A stretch of 52,340 nt of DNA from an uncultured Saprospiraceae bacterium (GCA_937959275.1 CALGLU010000114.1:1-52340), one strand, 5' to 3'. Counted from the stretch's first letter, positions 34,736 through 43,673 are shown. A program made the numbers and translations. The notes: generated by a model from the letters alone, not told the origin.

Positions 34736-35272
34736 ATGGGCTTCAAACGTATCCATACACGACCCACTTATACTTCAAAAATATTCGAATTAGAATTTAG
34801 AGACTACCTTGATGATGAGCAACAACAGCATGATAACATTGCTGTTTTGCAATCTGCTGATGCAGCCAATGTCATTCCGATTACAAACGATAACAATGTG
34901 CTGCTAGTTAAGCAGTATAGGTTTGGGATTGAAGACTATACGATTGAAATCCCAGGAGGCTTGGTAGAAAAAGGAGAAGAGCAGCTATTGGGAGTTCAAC
35001 GAGAGCTGTTAGAAGAGACTGGTTATCAAGCTGAGCGATGGGAATTTTTGGGTAGTGTGTATTCGAATCCTGTCTTTATCACAAGTGAAATCCATCACTA
35101 TATAGCCTTCGGAGCAGTAAAAACAGATACGCAAAATTTGGATTTTGATGAAGAGATAGACCTGATAGAGATGCCAGTAAAGGAAGTCTTAGCGAAGTTG
35201 GAAGACGGCTTTTTTAAGCATCCGCATACGGTTAGTGCTTTGAATTTGGGAAGGAGGTTTTTGAAGTGTTGA
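34736..35272 (+). CDS. Nudix hydrolase, ADP-ribose-pyrophosphatase-like
   Basis: It hydrolyses a nucleoside diphosphate linked to another moiety, most likely ADP-ribose or a related ADP-sugar. The Nudix box is complete: GGLVEKGEE then RELLEETGY (residues about 76-98; GX5EX7REUXEEXGU). The IEIPGG lead-in and the SxVFITSEIHHY stretch after the box match the NudF/ADPRase branch. Its 178 residues are normal. It starts one base after pfkA, the tightest link in this operon. Repeats of GTTGAGTTTTGAAGT begin immediately after its stop. Confidence 0.88.
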   Translation: MGFKRIHTRPTYTSKIFELEFRDYLDDEQQQHDNIAVLQSADAANVIPITNDNNVLLVKQYRFGIEDYTIEIPGGLVEKGEEQLLGVQRELLEETGYQAERWEFLGSVYSNPVFITSEIHHYIAFGAVKTDTQNLDFDEEIDLIEMPVKEVLAKLEDGFFKHPHTVSALNLGRRFLKC

Positions 35273-35273
35273 G

Positions 35274-35312
35274 TTTTGAAGTGTTGAGTTTTGAGTGTTG
35301 GGTGTTGAGTGA
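35274..35312. repeat. GTTGAGTTTTGA low-complexity repeat
   Basis: Iterations of GTGTTGAGTTTTGAA run directly past the Nudix stop. Complementary strings (ACTCAACACCCAACACCC) occur at 36118-36154 and 37586-37620, so the unknown gene at 35533 is flanked by inverted copies. The rest of 35313-35532 shows only AAGTAACTT iterations near 35490-35530. Confidence 0.6.
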
Positions 35313-35532
35313 AACATTTCTAGAAAACTGAACATCCTAGAATATACTCAATTTAGTGTTTGTAGCTGTAGCTAAGCGGAAGTTTAATACAGCACGAAGT
35401 GATCGTTGGTGAGAATGTAGCGATACTTGCAAATACTCTGTAAATAACAACAAATACGACTTAGACTAGATCGGATATACAATTGGCTGAACCACAAGTA
35501 ACTTCTCAAGTAACTTCGACTAAACGTTACTT

Positions 35533-36084
35533 ATGAAACTTACATGTATCTTGATCTTTTTAACTATTGGATTAATGAAGGCGCATACTCAAACATTCAC
35601 CCTAAGTGAAGTAGCGCCATTTCATATTATTGAAGTAGATGGAAAAACACAGATAGCTAATTTTATTCAAAATCTATATTTAATTAAAGATGGGGTAGAT
35701 ACAATTGCTAGCTATAGAATTAATATTGAAGATCAAGAGTTAGCTAAATCAATAACCACAACTGACTTAGAGGAACTTGAAGGCATCAAGGCAAAATTAA
35801 AAGTTGAGCTTACTAGTACTGCATGCTGCTTATCAATTGAAACGTATTACTATTTGATTACTCATGATGATAGAATCATAGCTTTTAATGAAATATATAA
35901 TAGAGCATGTGATGGTAATGATCCTAAATACGATCTGATTTTCCCATCAGATACTTTTGGACAAGAGAATTCTATTTATTTGGGCCGTATCATTTATGAC
36001 CGGCAAAGTGATTATTCAAATCCAATAATTAGCTTTGTTGAACGAATCACTGAAGTATATCCAAACTACTTAAGCAAAAGCTGA
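35533..36084 (+). CDS. Small secreted protein of unknown function
   Basis: I do not recognise this protein. It is 183 residues with a clean signal peptide (LTCILIFLTIGLMKAHTQ, cleavage near residue 20), so it is periplasmic or secreted. The mature part is acidic and beta-rich with a Cys-Cys pair (STACCLSIETYYYL, about residue 98) and one later Cys (about 124). An ATG start is used. AAGTAACTT repeats precede it, and inverted low-complexity GTTGAGTTTTG/CAAAACTCAAC strings lie on both sides. It stands alone between the pfkA operon and convergent prfB. Confidence 0.65.
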   Translation: MKLTCILIFLTIGLMKAHTQTFTLSEVAPFHIIEVDGKTQIANFIQNLYLIKDGVDTIASYRINIEDQELAKSITTTDLEELEGIKAKLKVELTSTACCLSIETYYYLITHDDRIIAFNEIYNRACDGNDPKYDLIFPSDTFGQENSIYLGRIIYDRQSDYSNPIISFVERITEVYPNYLSKS

Positions 36085-36117
36085 GACAGCATGCCTAAAG
36101 CACCACAGAGCGACCCA

Positions 36118-36154
36118 CTCAACACCCAACACCCAATACACAAAACTCAACACC
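36118..36154. repeat. CTCAACACCC low-complexity repeat
   Basis: The inverse-complement counterpart of the 35274-35312 repeat. It lies between the convergent ends of the unknown secreted-protein gene and prfB. Confidence 0.55.
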
Positions 36155-36182
36155 ATGATGCGCCCAAAAGAAGCATCACACA

Positions 36183-37266
36183 TCACACCTTCCCATCCCA
36201 CATCAAAAACGCCTTCAAAAAGGGCTCTAATTCGCCATTCAAAACAGCATCCGTGTTATTCGTCGAATGATTAGTCCGATGATCTTTCACCCGACGATCA
36301 TCTAATACATAGGAGCGGATTTGTGAGCCCCACTCATTTTTCATTTTGCCCGCTTCCACTTCCGTTTTTTCGGCCATTTGGCGTTCGATTTCTAATTGGT
36401 AGAGGCGAGATTTTAGCATCTGTATAGCTTTATCGCGGTTGAGATGTTGGGAGCGCTCGGCTTGACATTCGACGACGAGGCCTGAAGGCAGGTGTCGGAG
36501 TCTAACTGCTGATTCTGTCTTATTGACATGCTGACCACCTGCACCACTAGATCTAAATGTATCCCAATCTAAGTCTGCAGGATTCACTTCTATCTCAATA
36601 CTGTCATCGACTAATGGATGCACAAACACTGACGCAAATGAAGTCATCCGCTTGCCTTGCGAGTTAAATGGACTGACACGCACGAGGCGATGTACGCCAT
36701 TCTCACCTTTCAGCAAGCCATAGGCAAAATCACCTTTCAGCTCCAGCTCGACACTCCGCACGCCAGCGACATCTCCATTTACCCGATTGAGTTCTTTGAC
36801 TTTGTATTTGCTTTTTTCGCCGTGCATCAGATACATACGATACAGCATCTCCGCCCAATCGCAGGCTTCCGTCCCACCAGCACCAGCATTAATTTCGATG
36901 ATGCAAGACAACTCATCTTCAGGTCGATTTAGGGTAGACCTAAACTCCACATCATCAACAATGGCTACGACCTTAGTATATTTAAGATCAATCTCTTCTT
37001 CCGAGACATCTCCTTCTTTATAAAACTCAAACAAGACTTCGAGATCATCAATCTGAGTTTCTACAGCAGTATACTTCTTTACCCAGTTTTTATTGGAATT
37101 CAATTCCTTCAATACCAGTTCTGCTTCCTTGGGTTTGTTCCAGAAATTCGGATCTAAACTTTGTTGTTCCTTGTCTTCTATGATTAACAGTCGTCTACCG
37201 ACGTCAAAGATACCTCCTCAGGTCCGATAGTCTGTCTTTCAGCTCTTTTAGCTGCTCTATAGTCAT
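36183..37266 (-). CDS. prfB: Peptide chain release factor 2, expressed through a programmed +1 frameshift
   Basis: RF2 ends translation at UGA and UAA. The zero frame begins with ATG at 37266-37264 and reads 20 codons (MTIEQLKELKDRLSDLRRYL) to an in-frame TGA at 37206-37204. Reading resumes in the +1 frame with GAC at 37205 and continues to 36183. The slip site is canonical: AGGAGG (SD-like, 37218-37213), TAT, then CTT-TGA-C. The +1 frame carries the RF2 anticodon tripeptide in RVSPFNSQG (SPF) and the peptidyl-hydrolysis motif SGAGGQHVNK (GGQ). The joined product is about 360 residues, as expected. Low RF2 stalls at the UGA and favours the shift, so it autoregulates. A TAnnTTTG box lies 39 bp upstream. 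Confidence 0.96.
37204..37218 (-). promoter_or_regulatory. prfB programmed +1 frameshift site
   Basis: On the minus strand: AGGAGG, three bases, CTT, TGA, C. The SD-like element, the slippery CUU and the in-frame UGA followed by C are all present at the standard spacing. Confidence 0.95.
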
Positions 37267-37304
37267 ATCCTTTCTTTAATGAAAATAAAATTAAAACTCT
37301 TTAT

Positions 37305-37312
37305 CAAATATA
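37305..37312 (-). promoter_or_regulatory. Putative -7 promoter box of prfB
   Basis: Minus-strand TATATTTG fits the Bacteroidota -7 consensus TAnnTTTG and lies 39 bp before the prfB start. No clear -33 TTTG element was found at the usual spacing. Confidence 0.45.
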
Positions 37313-37620
37313 GTCGATAGTTTATTGTCCATGGTCGATAGATTGGAGATCAAAATCAAAACACTTTTTCGTTATCAATACTCCGCTTCACATTCCCAAC
37401 TCCCAACTTCCAACTCCCATCTCCCAACTTCCAACTTCCAACTTCACACTATCTACTTACCTTGAAATGCATATTTGCAATTTTTATAGTCGATAGTCTA
37501 TTGTCCATGGTCGATAGATTGGAGATCACATTCCCAACTTCACACTATCTACTATCTACTATCTACTTACCTTGGAATGCATATTTTGTTCAACTCAACA
37601 CTCAACACCCAAAACTCAAC
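37311..37620. repeat. 176-bp tandem duplication with low-complexity filler
   Basis: TAGTCGATAGT(T/C)TATTG-TCCATGGTCGATAGATTG starts at 37311 and again at 37487. Each copy is followed by CCAACTTCCAACT-type or ACTATCTACT runs and TTACCTTG(A/G)AATGCATAT. It fills the gap between prfB and the FKBP gene and ends with CTCAACACTCAACACCC (37586-37620). No gene is supported. Confidence 0.75.
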
Positions 37621-37623
37621 ATT

Positions 37624-37647
37624 CTAAAGCGAAAACCTTCGCTTTAG
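37624..37647 (-). terminator. Perfect 10-bp hairpin at the FKBP gene stop
   Basis: CTAAAGCGAA, a 4-nt loop and TTCGCTTTAG form a perfect stem overlapping the TAA stop of the minus-strand FKBP gene. No long T-run follows, so termination is likely but not certain. Confidence 0.5.
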
Positions 37648-38537
37648 TTCACTTCCTCTATCTCCACATAAAACACAAGATCCTCATTAGGTCCAATATT
37701 CGGTGGAGAGCCCATCTCACCATAGGCTAGGTCTGATGGTATAAAGATCATCGCTTTTGTACCTTCTTTGAAGAATGGAAATGCTTTGTCCCATCCTTGG
37801 ATCACGCCACCTGCACCCACATTGACTGGATAGCCTCTACCTCTCTTAAAGGAGTTATCAAAACTTTCGCCGTTTAATTTTGCGCCATAATATTGTGCTA
37901 CAGCGACAGTCCCGTTTTCAGCATTGGCACCTGCACCTTCTTCTAAGATCAAATACTTCAATTCTCCCTCAGCTGTTTGTAATTCATTATCAAGCTGACC
38001 ATCATTATATTTTTTAATCAATGAGCTGACTAATTCAGCAACTTCACCTTCTCTTGCTTGTAGTTGTTGAGCGATGACTTCTGCCGCCGCTCGTTCTTTA
38101 TCCGCACGCTCTTGATACGTCGCCTCGTCAACGGCTTCAGTAATCACAACCTTGTATTCAATATGCTTGATGTCACTGAATTGAGGAGGTAGATTAGGGA
38201 TGGAATCTTTTGGTAAGATAATCCCAACGCTATCACCTACAGAACACAACTTGATCACATCCATGATTGGATTAGGAGGCATGGCTGGATCATCTTCTAG
38301 TGGTATCAAGGTAATCGGTTGGTTTGGATTTTTTCTAGTTGACTGCAATAAGCTATCACGATCATTGAAGATGTCCAAATAATAATAAACATATTGTCCA
38401 GGCTGAACGATCTCAGTCGAGCTGTCCTTATAGAATTTATATTGGTAGCCGCTATCAGTCATTTTTAATGATGAGGATTCTGAGCATGACACGATGATCA
38501 TACACGAGGCCAGTAGAATTACGATATAATTACGCAT
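37644..38537 (-). CDS. FKBP-type peptidyl-prolyl isomerase lipoprotein
   Basis: This is an envelope foldase, anchored by a lipoprotein signal (ASCMIIVSCSES, Cys18). The C-terminal domain (about 195-297) is a full FKBP: VAVAQYYGAKLNGESFDNSF, then GGVIQGWDKAFPFFKEGTKA, FIPSDLAYGEMGSPP and a final DLVFYVEIEEV. A diverged FKBP-like module comes first (about 25-130; QYVYYYLDIFNDRDSLLQST and GDSVGIILP), followed by an alanine- and glutamate-rich helix (ADKERAAAEVIAQQLQAREG) likely serving as a linker or dimer arm. Its 297 residues resemble FkpA/Mip-like two-part proteins. The stop overlaps a strong hairpin. It may be transcribed with the NrnA-like gene upstream (gap 28 bp). Confidence 0.88.
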   Translation of the reverse strand: MRNYIVILLASCMIIVSCSESSSLKMTDSGYQYKFYKDSSTEIVQPGQYVYYYLDIFNDRDSLLQSTRKNPNQPITLIPLEDDPAMPPNPIMDVIKLCSVGDSVGIILPKDSIPNLPPQFSDIKHIEYKVVITEAVDEATYQERADKERAAAEVIAQQLQAREGEVAELVSSLIKKYNDGQLDNELQTAEGELKYLILEEGAGANAENGTVAVAQYYGAKLNGESFDNSFKRGRGYPVNVGAGGVIQGWDKAFPFFKEGTKAMIFIPSDLAYGEMGSPPNIGPNEDLVFYVEIEEVN

Positions 38538-38565
38538 GGTTAAATTAATTATGATGTTTTTTTAT

Positions 38566-39573
38566 TCACTTCTGGTTATAGACAGGCACATAATCGGGTA
38601 GATGCTCCTTTATTTTACGAACAGCCTTGCCGACGCTTCCATACATATAGCCACCCGATGCATTCTTATGACCTCCGCCATTAAAATGATCTCTGGCCAA
38701 AGCCTGCACGGAGATATCTCCTTTTGATCTAAATGAAAATTTGATAATTTTTGCTTGTTGACGCACAAAGATCGCTACATCGACTTGCTTGACCATCAGC
38801 ATGTAGTTAACGATACCTTCTGTATCACCACGGATGATATCAAAATCTTCATAGTCTTGCAAGCTTAACGAAATGATACCAGTCCTGTATTCAGGAAGTA
38901 GCTCCATCCGATTATTGAGACAGTGTCCCAGCAGTCGAAGTTGCTTTTCCGTCATGCTGTTGAATATCTTATCTTGCAAGTAGTAATCGTCGACTCCTCT
39001 TGCCTTTAGATCTCCAGCAGCGTAATAGGTGTTTTTATTTGTGTTGTGTCTAAATGAACCTGTATCTGTCAGAATACCCGTCATAATCGCCTCACCAATC
39101 TCCAAGTCGATCAGATGTTCAGTACTTGTCTCCTTGATATAATTATAAATGAGCTCTGCTGTAGAACTGACTTCGGTTATCGAAATACCATGTGTATAAA
39201 ATGGCTCAGGATCAATATGATGATCAATCATGACAATCGTACTGTCCGTATCTTTCACGATCCGACCGACTTTGTCAATGCGCTCGAGCGAATTGAAATC
39301 TAGACACATAATGACATTGGATCGCTCGATTCGAGATTTTGCCTCTTCTGGTTCTAAATCATAGATCAATACATCATCAATCCCTTTTAAAAAGCCAAAT
39401 ACATCTGGATATTCACTCGGCATGATGATGTGGACAGTATGGTTCTGCTTTCTTAGCAATCCTGCGAGTGCCAAAGACGAGCCAATCGCATCCCCATCAG
39501 GGTTGCGATGTGAGATAATGCACACCTCTTTTGGGAGGCTCAATAATTCTGCTATTTGTTTGGTATCATTCAC
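38566..39573 (-). CDS. nrnA: DHH/DHHA1 phosphoesterase, NrnA-like nanoRNase/pAp phosphatase
   Basis: It degrades di- to oligoribonucleotides and dephosphorylates pAp in the NrnA family. DHH motifs are present: CIISHRNPDGDAIGSSLAL (DGD, residues 19-37), VIMCLDFNSLERID (D), STIVMIDHHIDPEPF (DHH, about 115) and ILTDTGSFRHNT (about 168). The DHHA1 domain ends with FNGGGHKNASGGYM (GGGH, about 305). Its 335 residues are typical. The start codon is GTG (39573-39571); no better ATG is nearby. It is divergent from ndk, with a TAnnTTTG box for ndk in between, and probably cotranscribed with the downstream FKBP gene. Confidence 0.88.
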   Translation of the reverse strand: MNDTKQIAELLSLPKEVCIISHRNPDGDAIGSSLALAGLLRKQNHTVHIIMPSEYPDVFGFLKGIDDVLIYDLEPEEAKSRIERSNVIMCLDFNSLERIDKVGRIVKDTDSTIVMIDHHIDPEPFYTHGISITEVSSTAELIYNYIKETSTEHLIDLEIGEAIMTGILTDTGSFRHNTNKNTYYAAGDLKARGVDDYYLQDKIFNSMTEKQLRLLGHCLNNRMELLPEYRTGIISLSLQDYEDFDIIRGDTEGIVNYMLMVKQVDVAIFVRQQAKIIKFSFRSKGDISVQALARDHFNGGGHKNASGGYMYGSVGKAVRKIKEHLPDYVPVYNQK

Positions 39574-39631
39574 GATTCTGTCTGCGAAGGTGGTAAAATA
39601 AATTTAAACTTCCGAAACTAAGTAATAATCT

Positions 39632-39639
39632 TATTTTTG
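39632..39639 (+). promoter_or_regulatory. Putative -7 promoter box of ndk
   Basis: TATTTTTG matches TAnnTTTG, the Bacteroidota -7 consensus, 15 bp before the ndk ATG at 39654. No convincing -33 element was seen. Confidence 0.5.
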
Positions 39640-39653
39640 CAACTTAAAAATAT

Positions 39654-40079
39654 ATGACTATGGCTGGAAACAGAACGTTTACAATGATCAAGCCTGATGC
39701 TGTTAAAGCAGGGCACTCAGGAGCAATTCTTAATAAAATAAATGAAGGAGGATTCCGCATCGTTGCATTGAAAAAAACGAAATTATCTGCTGAGAAAGCA
39801 GGTGAATTTTATGCAGTTCACAAAGAACGACCCTTTTACGGCGAACTTGTTGAATTTATGTCTTCTGGACCTATAATCGCAGCGATTTTAGAAAAAGACA
39901 ATGCGATCGAAGATTTCAGAACACTAATTGGTGCGACGAACCCTGCTGAGGCAGCTCCTGGTACGATTAGAGCGCTTTATGCGACGAGTATTGGTGAGAA
40001 TGCTGTACATGGCGCTGATAGCGATGAGAATGCGCTAATTGAAGGTAATTTTCATTTTGCTGGAACAGACATGTTTTAG
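39654..40079 (+). CDS. ndk: Nucleoside diphosphate kinase
   Basis: It transfers the gamma phosphate between nucleoside triphosphates and diphosphates through a phosphohistidine. The diagnostic block is complete: [14 protein letters not shown] at the N-terminus (residues 5-18), [16 protein letters not shown] (about 55-70) and the active-site His in [14 protein letters not shown] (about 122-135). Its 141 residues match the tetramer/hexamer-forming bacterial enzyme. An ATG at 39654 is used; a second ATG six bases later would remove two residues. It is convergent with mutS2 around a strong hairpin. Confidence 0.97.
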   Translation: MTMAGNRTFTMIKPDAVKAGHSGAILNKINEGGFRIVALKKTKLSAEKAGEFYAVHKERPFYGELVEFMSSGPIIAAILEKDNAIEDFRTLIGATNPAEAAPGTIRALYATSIGENAVHGADSDENALIEGNFHFAGTDMF

Positions 40080-40093
40080 GATAATGACCTAGG

Positions 40094-40129
40094 TAGAGTA
40101 GAGACAAGGCATGCCCTGTCTCTACTCTA
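40094..40129. terminator. Long hairpin between convergent ndk and mutS2
   Basis: TAGAGTAGAGACAAGG, a CATG loop and CCCTGTCTCTACTCTA form a 16-bp stem with one mismatch. It sits 14 bp past ndk and 7 bp past the mutS2 stop, and would fold from either strand, consistent with a bidirectional terminator. Its GAGACA..TGTCTC core also resembles dispersed palindromes in other bacteria. Confidence 0.65.
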
Positions 40130-40136
40130 TCTACAA

Positions 40137-42512
40137 TTAAAACTTTACTAAGGTCACTCCTTCACCTCCTTGTGCATCTGGTGGAGAACTAACTTCTCTT
40201 ACATCTTTGTATTCTTTTAGCTTTTCACGTGCTGCACGACGGAGCACTCCACTACCGGTACCATGGATGATTTCAAGATGTGTGCTATTTGACATCAAAG
40301 CATTGTCTAAAAATTCTTCCAACATCAAAAGGGCTTCTGAGCGTCGATAGCCACGAATGTCGAGTTTACTCGTAATGGTAGATGTATCTGTTTGTAAGTA
40401 GGTGTTGATTCTCTTTTTTTGGTTGATTTCAAGCGGTTGTGCTATTTTGACGCATTCGGCTAGAGCGGCGGTGATCTCCATATTGCCCGTTTGGATGACC
40501 GCATCCTTCTTTTTAATTTTCACTAAGACACCGATCAATGAGCCGTTTCTAGTTTTGACGTGGTCGCCTACTTTTGGTACTTCATTGCTAGGTATATGAT
40601 CAAAGATTTCTTCATTGAGTTGTGTGACAGTTTTTTCTACTACCTTTTGTTCGACCTTTGCTTTCTTAAGCTCTTCTTTCGCCCTCTCGAGATTTTGGTT
40701 TTCACGCAGTTCTTTGACTAGCTTTTCGAGTTGGCGCTTGTCTTGAATTTTATCATTGACTTCAAATTCTTTCTTTTCCTTTCTGAATTTTTTGCGTTTG
40801 ACTTCCATCTCACGCTGCATGTTGTGATATGACTTTGTCAACCGATCAAGTGTTTTTTCTTTTGATGTAATGGATTCGAGCTGATCATTTAATTGTTTTT
40901 GTTGGGATTGTAGATCGTTGATCAGCTTATCCATAGCACGTAGATTCGTACCTGCATTTTTCTTGGCGAAATGGAGTAGTTTTTTAGGTAGACCTACTTT
41001 CTCAGCTATTTCAAAGGCAAAGGAACTACCTGGCTTGCCGACAATGAGTTCGTAGGTTGGCTGTAGTTTTTCTTGATCAAAGTGCATAGCTCCATTCACG
41101 ATGCCTTTTGTCTTGTAAGCGAAAACTTTTAGATTCGAATAGTGTGTCGTGATGACAGCATATATCTTTAGCTTATTGAGCTCAAATAGGATAGATTGAG
41201 CGATAGATCCTCCCATTTTAGGATCTGTGCCCGAGCCAAACTCATCAATTAAAATAAGACTTCTTTCGTTGCCGTGATCAAGAAAGGCCTTCATGTTTTT
41301 GAGTCGACTACTGTACGTACTTAGATCATCTTCAAGGGATTGTTGATCGCCGATATCGCAACACAGCTGTTCATATAGCCCGATTTCTGTATCTGGATGT
41401 ACGGGGACTAGACAAGCTATTTGTACCATGAGTTGGATTAAACCAACGGTCTTAAGACTCACCGACTTGCCACCTGCATTTGGTCCTGAAATTAGGAAAA
41501 TGCGATTATTGGTTGTCATTTCTAATGTCAGCGGCACAGTCTTTATGCCTAGCTTTTGGTTTTTTAATAACAGTAAGGGATGATAGGCTTCTATCAGTTT
41601 AAAGCAAGGGGTATCTACGATTTTAGGTCTGTTAGCATCTAGACTCACGGCTAATTTTGCTTTTGCGCGAATCACATCTAGCTCAGTCAGAATGTCCTGA
41701 TATTGTTGGATCAGAGGTCCATAGTTACGCAGAGATGTACAGAGCTCCTTAAGTATTTTATAAATTTCTTTTCGCTTATCAAGCTCGAGTTCCATGATCT
41801 CGTTATTGATAAGCACGACTGATTCTGGTTCGATAAAACTCGTCTTACCGGTACCAGATTCATCATGGATAATGCCCTTTATTTTACGCTTGTATTCCGA
41901 CGGTATCGAGAGGACGCGTCTGCCATTACGATAACTTTCTTCAGATTGGGATAAGACACCCTGTTGTTTGTATTTGGATAGAATGGTATTAAATTCTTTG
42001 AAGACTTGTTGTTCCTTCGACCGAATGGCCTTTACGATTTTATGCAATTCAGGACTTGCATTATCCTTAACCTGGCCTTCTTCATTGAGGACATTTGGTA
42101 TGATCTTATTTAACTGAGCAGGCTTTTCTGCATAATCGAAAAGGGTGAAGAGCTTTGGTGCCTTTGTCTTTTTCTCTGTCATGAAAAAAGCATCGATCTC
42201 AAAGACTGTCGTTATAATCTGATGGATTTCTCGGATATCATCTAATTCAAGGACATAGCCATTTGTGGATAGGGCTTTGAGTGCCTTAGAAATGTCTCTA
42301 TAAAAGGCGATCGGTAGATCTTCAGCCACATCGAGAAATGATTTGTATTCTGCGACGAGATCGAGTTGGAGATTAAGAATTTCTGGTATATGGTAAAATT
42401 CTTGCTCCTCAATGGCTAGAGAAGCGGGCTCAGCGATACAGTAACTTTGTATTAAGGCGATGACCTTTTCAAATTCAATGCTCAGGTGGGCATCTGCCGG
42501 AATGAAATTCAT
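40137..42512 (-). CDS. mutS2: Endonuclease/ribosome-splitting factor MutS2
   Basis: This MutS-family ATPase lacks the mismatch-binding domain and in other bacteria suppresses recombination or rescues collided ribosomes. Core helices come first, then the ATPase with FLISGPNAGGKSVSLKTVG (Walker A, about residue 335-352), LILIDEFGSGTDPKMGG (Walker B and signature, about 420) and VITTHYSNLK. A coiled-coil region (about 515-625, KEKTLDRLTKSYHNMQREME and RKKFRKEKKEFE) and a C-terminal Smr domain with LDIRGYRRSEAL (about 718) and IIHGTGSGVLRRAARE (about 750) complete it. Its 791 residues are standard. ATG start; a minus-strand TAnnTTTG box lies at 42530-42537. Confidence 0.95.
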   Translation of the reverse strand: MNFIPADAHLSIEFEKVIALIQSYCIAEPASLAIEEQEFYHIPEILNLQLDLVAEYKSFLDVAEDLPIAFYRDISKALKALSTNGYVLELDDIREIHQIITTVFEIDAFFMTEKKTKAPKLFTLFDYAEKPAQLNKIIPNVLNEEGQVKDNASPELHKIVKAIRSKEQQVFKEFNTILSKYKQQGVLSQSEESYRNGRRVLSIPSEYKRKIKGIIHDESGTGKTSFIEPESVVLINNEIMELELDKRKEIYKILKELCTSLRNYGPLIQQYQDILTELDVIRAKAKLAVSLDANRPKIVDTPCFKLIEAYHPLLLLKNQKLGIKTVPLTLEMTTNNRIFLISGPNAGGKSVSLKTVGLIQLMVQIACLVPVHPDTEIGLYEQLCCDIGDQQSLEDDLSTYSSRLKNMKAFLDHGNERSLILIDEFGSGTDPKMGGSIAQSILFELNKLKIYAVITTHYSNLKVFAYKTKGIVNGAMHFDQEKLQPTYELIVGKPGSSFAFEIAEKVGLPKKLLHFAKKNAGTNLRAMDKLINDLQSQQKQLNDQLESITSKEKTLDRLTKSYHNMQREMEVKRKKFRKEKKEFEVNDKIQDKRQLEKLVKELRENQNLERAKEELKKAKVEQKVVEKTVTQLNEEIFDHIPSNEVPKVGDHVKTRNGSLIGVLVKIKKKDAVIQTGNMEITAALAECVKIAQPLEINQKKRINTYLQTDTSTITSKLDIRGYRRSEALLMLEEFLDNALMSNSTHLEIIHGTGSGVLRRAAREKLKEYKDVREVSSPPDAQGGEGVTLVKF

Positions 42513-42529
42513 TATGATGGATTAATCCT

Positions 42530-42537
42530 CAAAATTA
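42530..42537 (-). promoter_or_regulatory. Putative -7 promoter box of mutS2
   Basis: Minus-strand TAATTTTG fits TAnnTTTG, 18 bp before the mutS2 ATG, in the short region divergent from aroC. No paired -33 element was found at normal spacing. Confidence 0.35.
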
Positions 42538-42596
42538 ACAAACAAAACCTTTTTATATTGTGCCTTTTTTAATTGACTTCACTGAAAGCAACATAA

Positions 42597-43673
42597 ATGG
42601 CAGGGAATAGTTACGGTACATTGTTTAGAATTTCGACATTTGGCGAGTCTCATGGAGCCGGCATCGGCGTTGTCATAGATGGTTGTCCGCCGGGTATTGA
42701 GATCGATATGGATTTTATTCAGTCCGAACTTGATCGTCGTCGGCCAGGTCAATCAGCGATTGTCACACAGCGAAAAGAAGCAGATGTTGTTGATATACAG
42801 TCAGGCATTTTTGAAGGGCTTTCAACTGGTACACCGATCAGTTTGTATATTAAGAATAAGGATCAGAAGTCTAAAGATTACTCTCACATAGCAGATAAAT
42901 TTAGGCCCTCACATGCAGATTACACCTATGCTGCGAAGTATGGGGTACGTGATTATCGTGGTGGTGGTCGCTCTTCAGCAAGAGAGACAGCGGCGCGTGT
43001 TGCAGCGGGGGCGATCGCAAAGACAATCCTGTATGCTCATGGGATTAAGATTAATGCTTATGTCTCGCAGGTGGGTACGCTGGAGTTAGCAAAGGATTAT
43101 ACAACATTGGATTTGAGTCTTACAGAGTCTAATATCGTTCGTTGTCCAGACGCAGAGATGGCTGAGCAGATGATTGATTATATCAAGGATATTCGTAAGC
43201 AAGGAGATACTGTGGGTGGCATGGTGTCTTGTGTAATTGCTGGATGTCCGGTCGGATTGGGTGAGCCTGTTTTTGATAAGCTTCATGCTGAGCTAGGGAA
43301 GGCGATGCTGAGCATTAATGCTGTGAAAGGCTTTGAGTATGGCTCTGGGTTTAGATCCTTAGCGATGAAGGGGAGTGAGCACAATGATATATTTCAGAAA
43401 GCAGAAGATGGTTCGATTCATACGTCGACTAATTTTTCTGGAGGTGTGCAGGGTGGTATCTCAAATGGTATGGACATTTATTTTAATGTTGCCTTCAAGC
43501 CAGTGGCAACTATTATGCAAGATCAGGAATCGATTGATAAAGAGGGAAATGAGGCTGTTGTGACAGGGAAGGGTAGACATGACCCTTGTGTTGTGCCAAG
43601 AGCAGTGCCAATAGTCGAAGCGATGGCAGCACTTGTCATTGTTGACTTTATATTGCGACAAAAGGCAAATTAG
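42597..43673 (+). CDS. aroC: Chorismate synthase
   Basis: It makes chorismate from 5-enolpyruvylshikimate 3-phosphate with reduced FMN, the last common step of aromatic biosynthesis. The family signatures are all visible: [19 protein letters not shown] (residues 3-21, with the catalytic His), LDRRRPGQS (about 47), [30 protein letters not shown] (about 100-130) and near the C-terminus [22 protein letters not shown] (about 325; catalytic His-Asp pair). Its 358 residues match bacterial enzymes. ATG start, divergent from mutS2 with 84 bp between starts. Confidence 0.97.
   Translation: MAGNSYGTLFRISTFGESHGAGIGVVIDGCPPGIEIDMDFIQSELDRRRPGQSAIVTQRKEADVVDIQSGIFEGLSTGTPISLYIKNKDQKSKDYSHIADKFRPSHADYTYAAKYGVRDYRGGGRSSARETAARVAAGAIAKTILYAHGIKINAYVSQVGTLELAKDYTTLDLSLTESNIVRCPDAEMAEQMIDYIKDIRKQGDTVGGMVSCVIAGCPVGLGEPVFDKLHAELGKAMLSINAVKGFEYGSGFRSLAMKGSEHNDIFQKAEDGSIHTSTNFSGGVQGGISNGMDIYFNVAFKPVATIMQDQESIDKEGNEAVVTGKGRHDPCVVPRAVPIVEAMAALVIVDFILRQKAN

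Noticed and set aside
36183-37266. prfB as a frameshifted pseudogene
   Set aside because: The break is the canonical CTT-TGA-C programmed site with an upstream SD-like element, and all functional motifs are intact.
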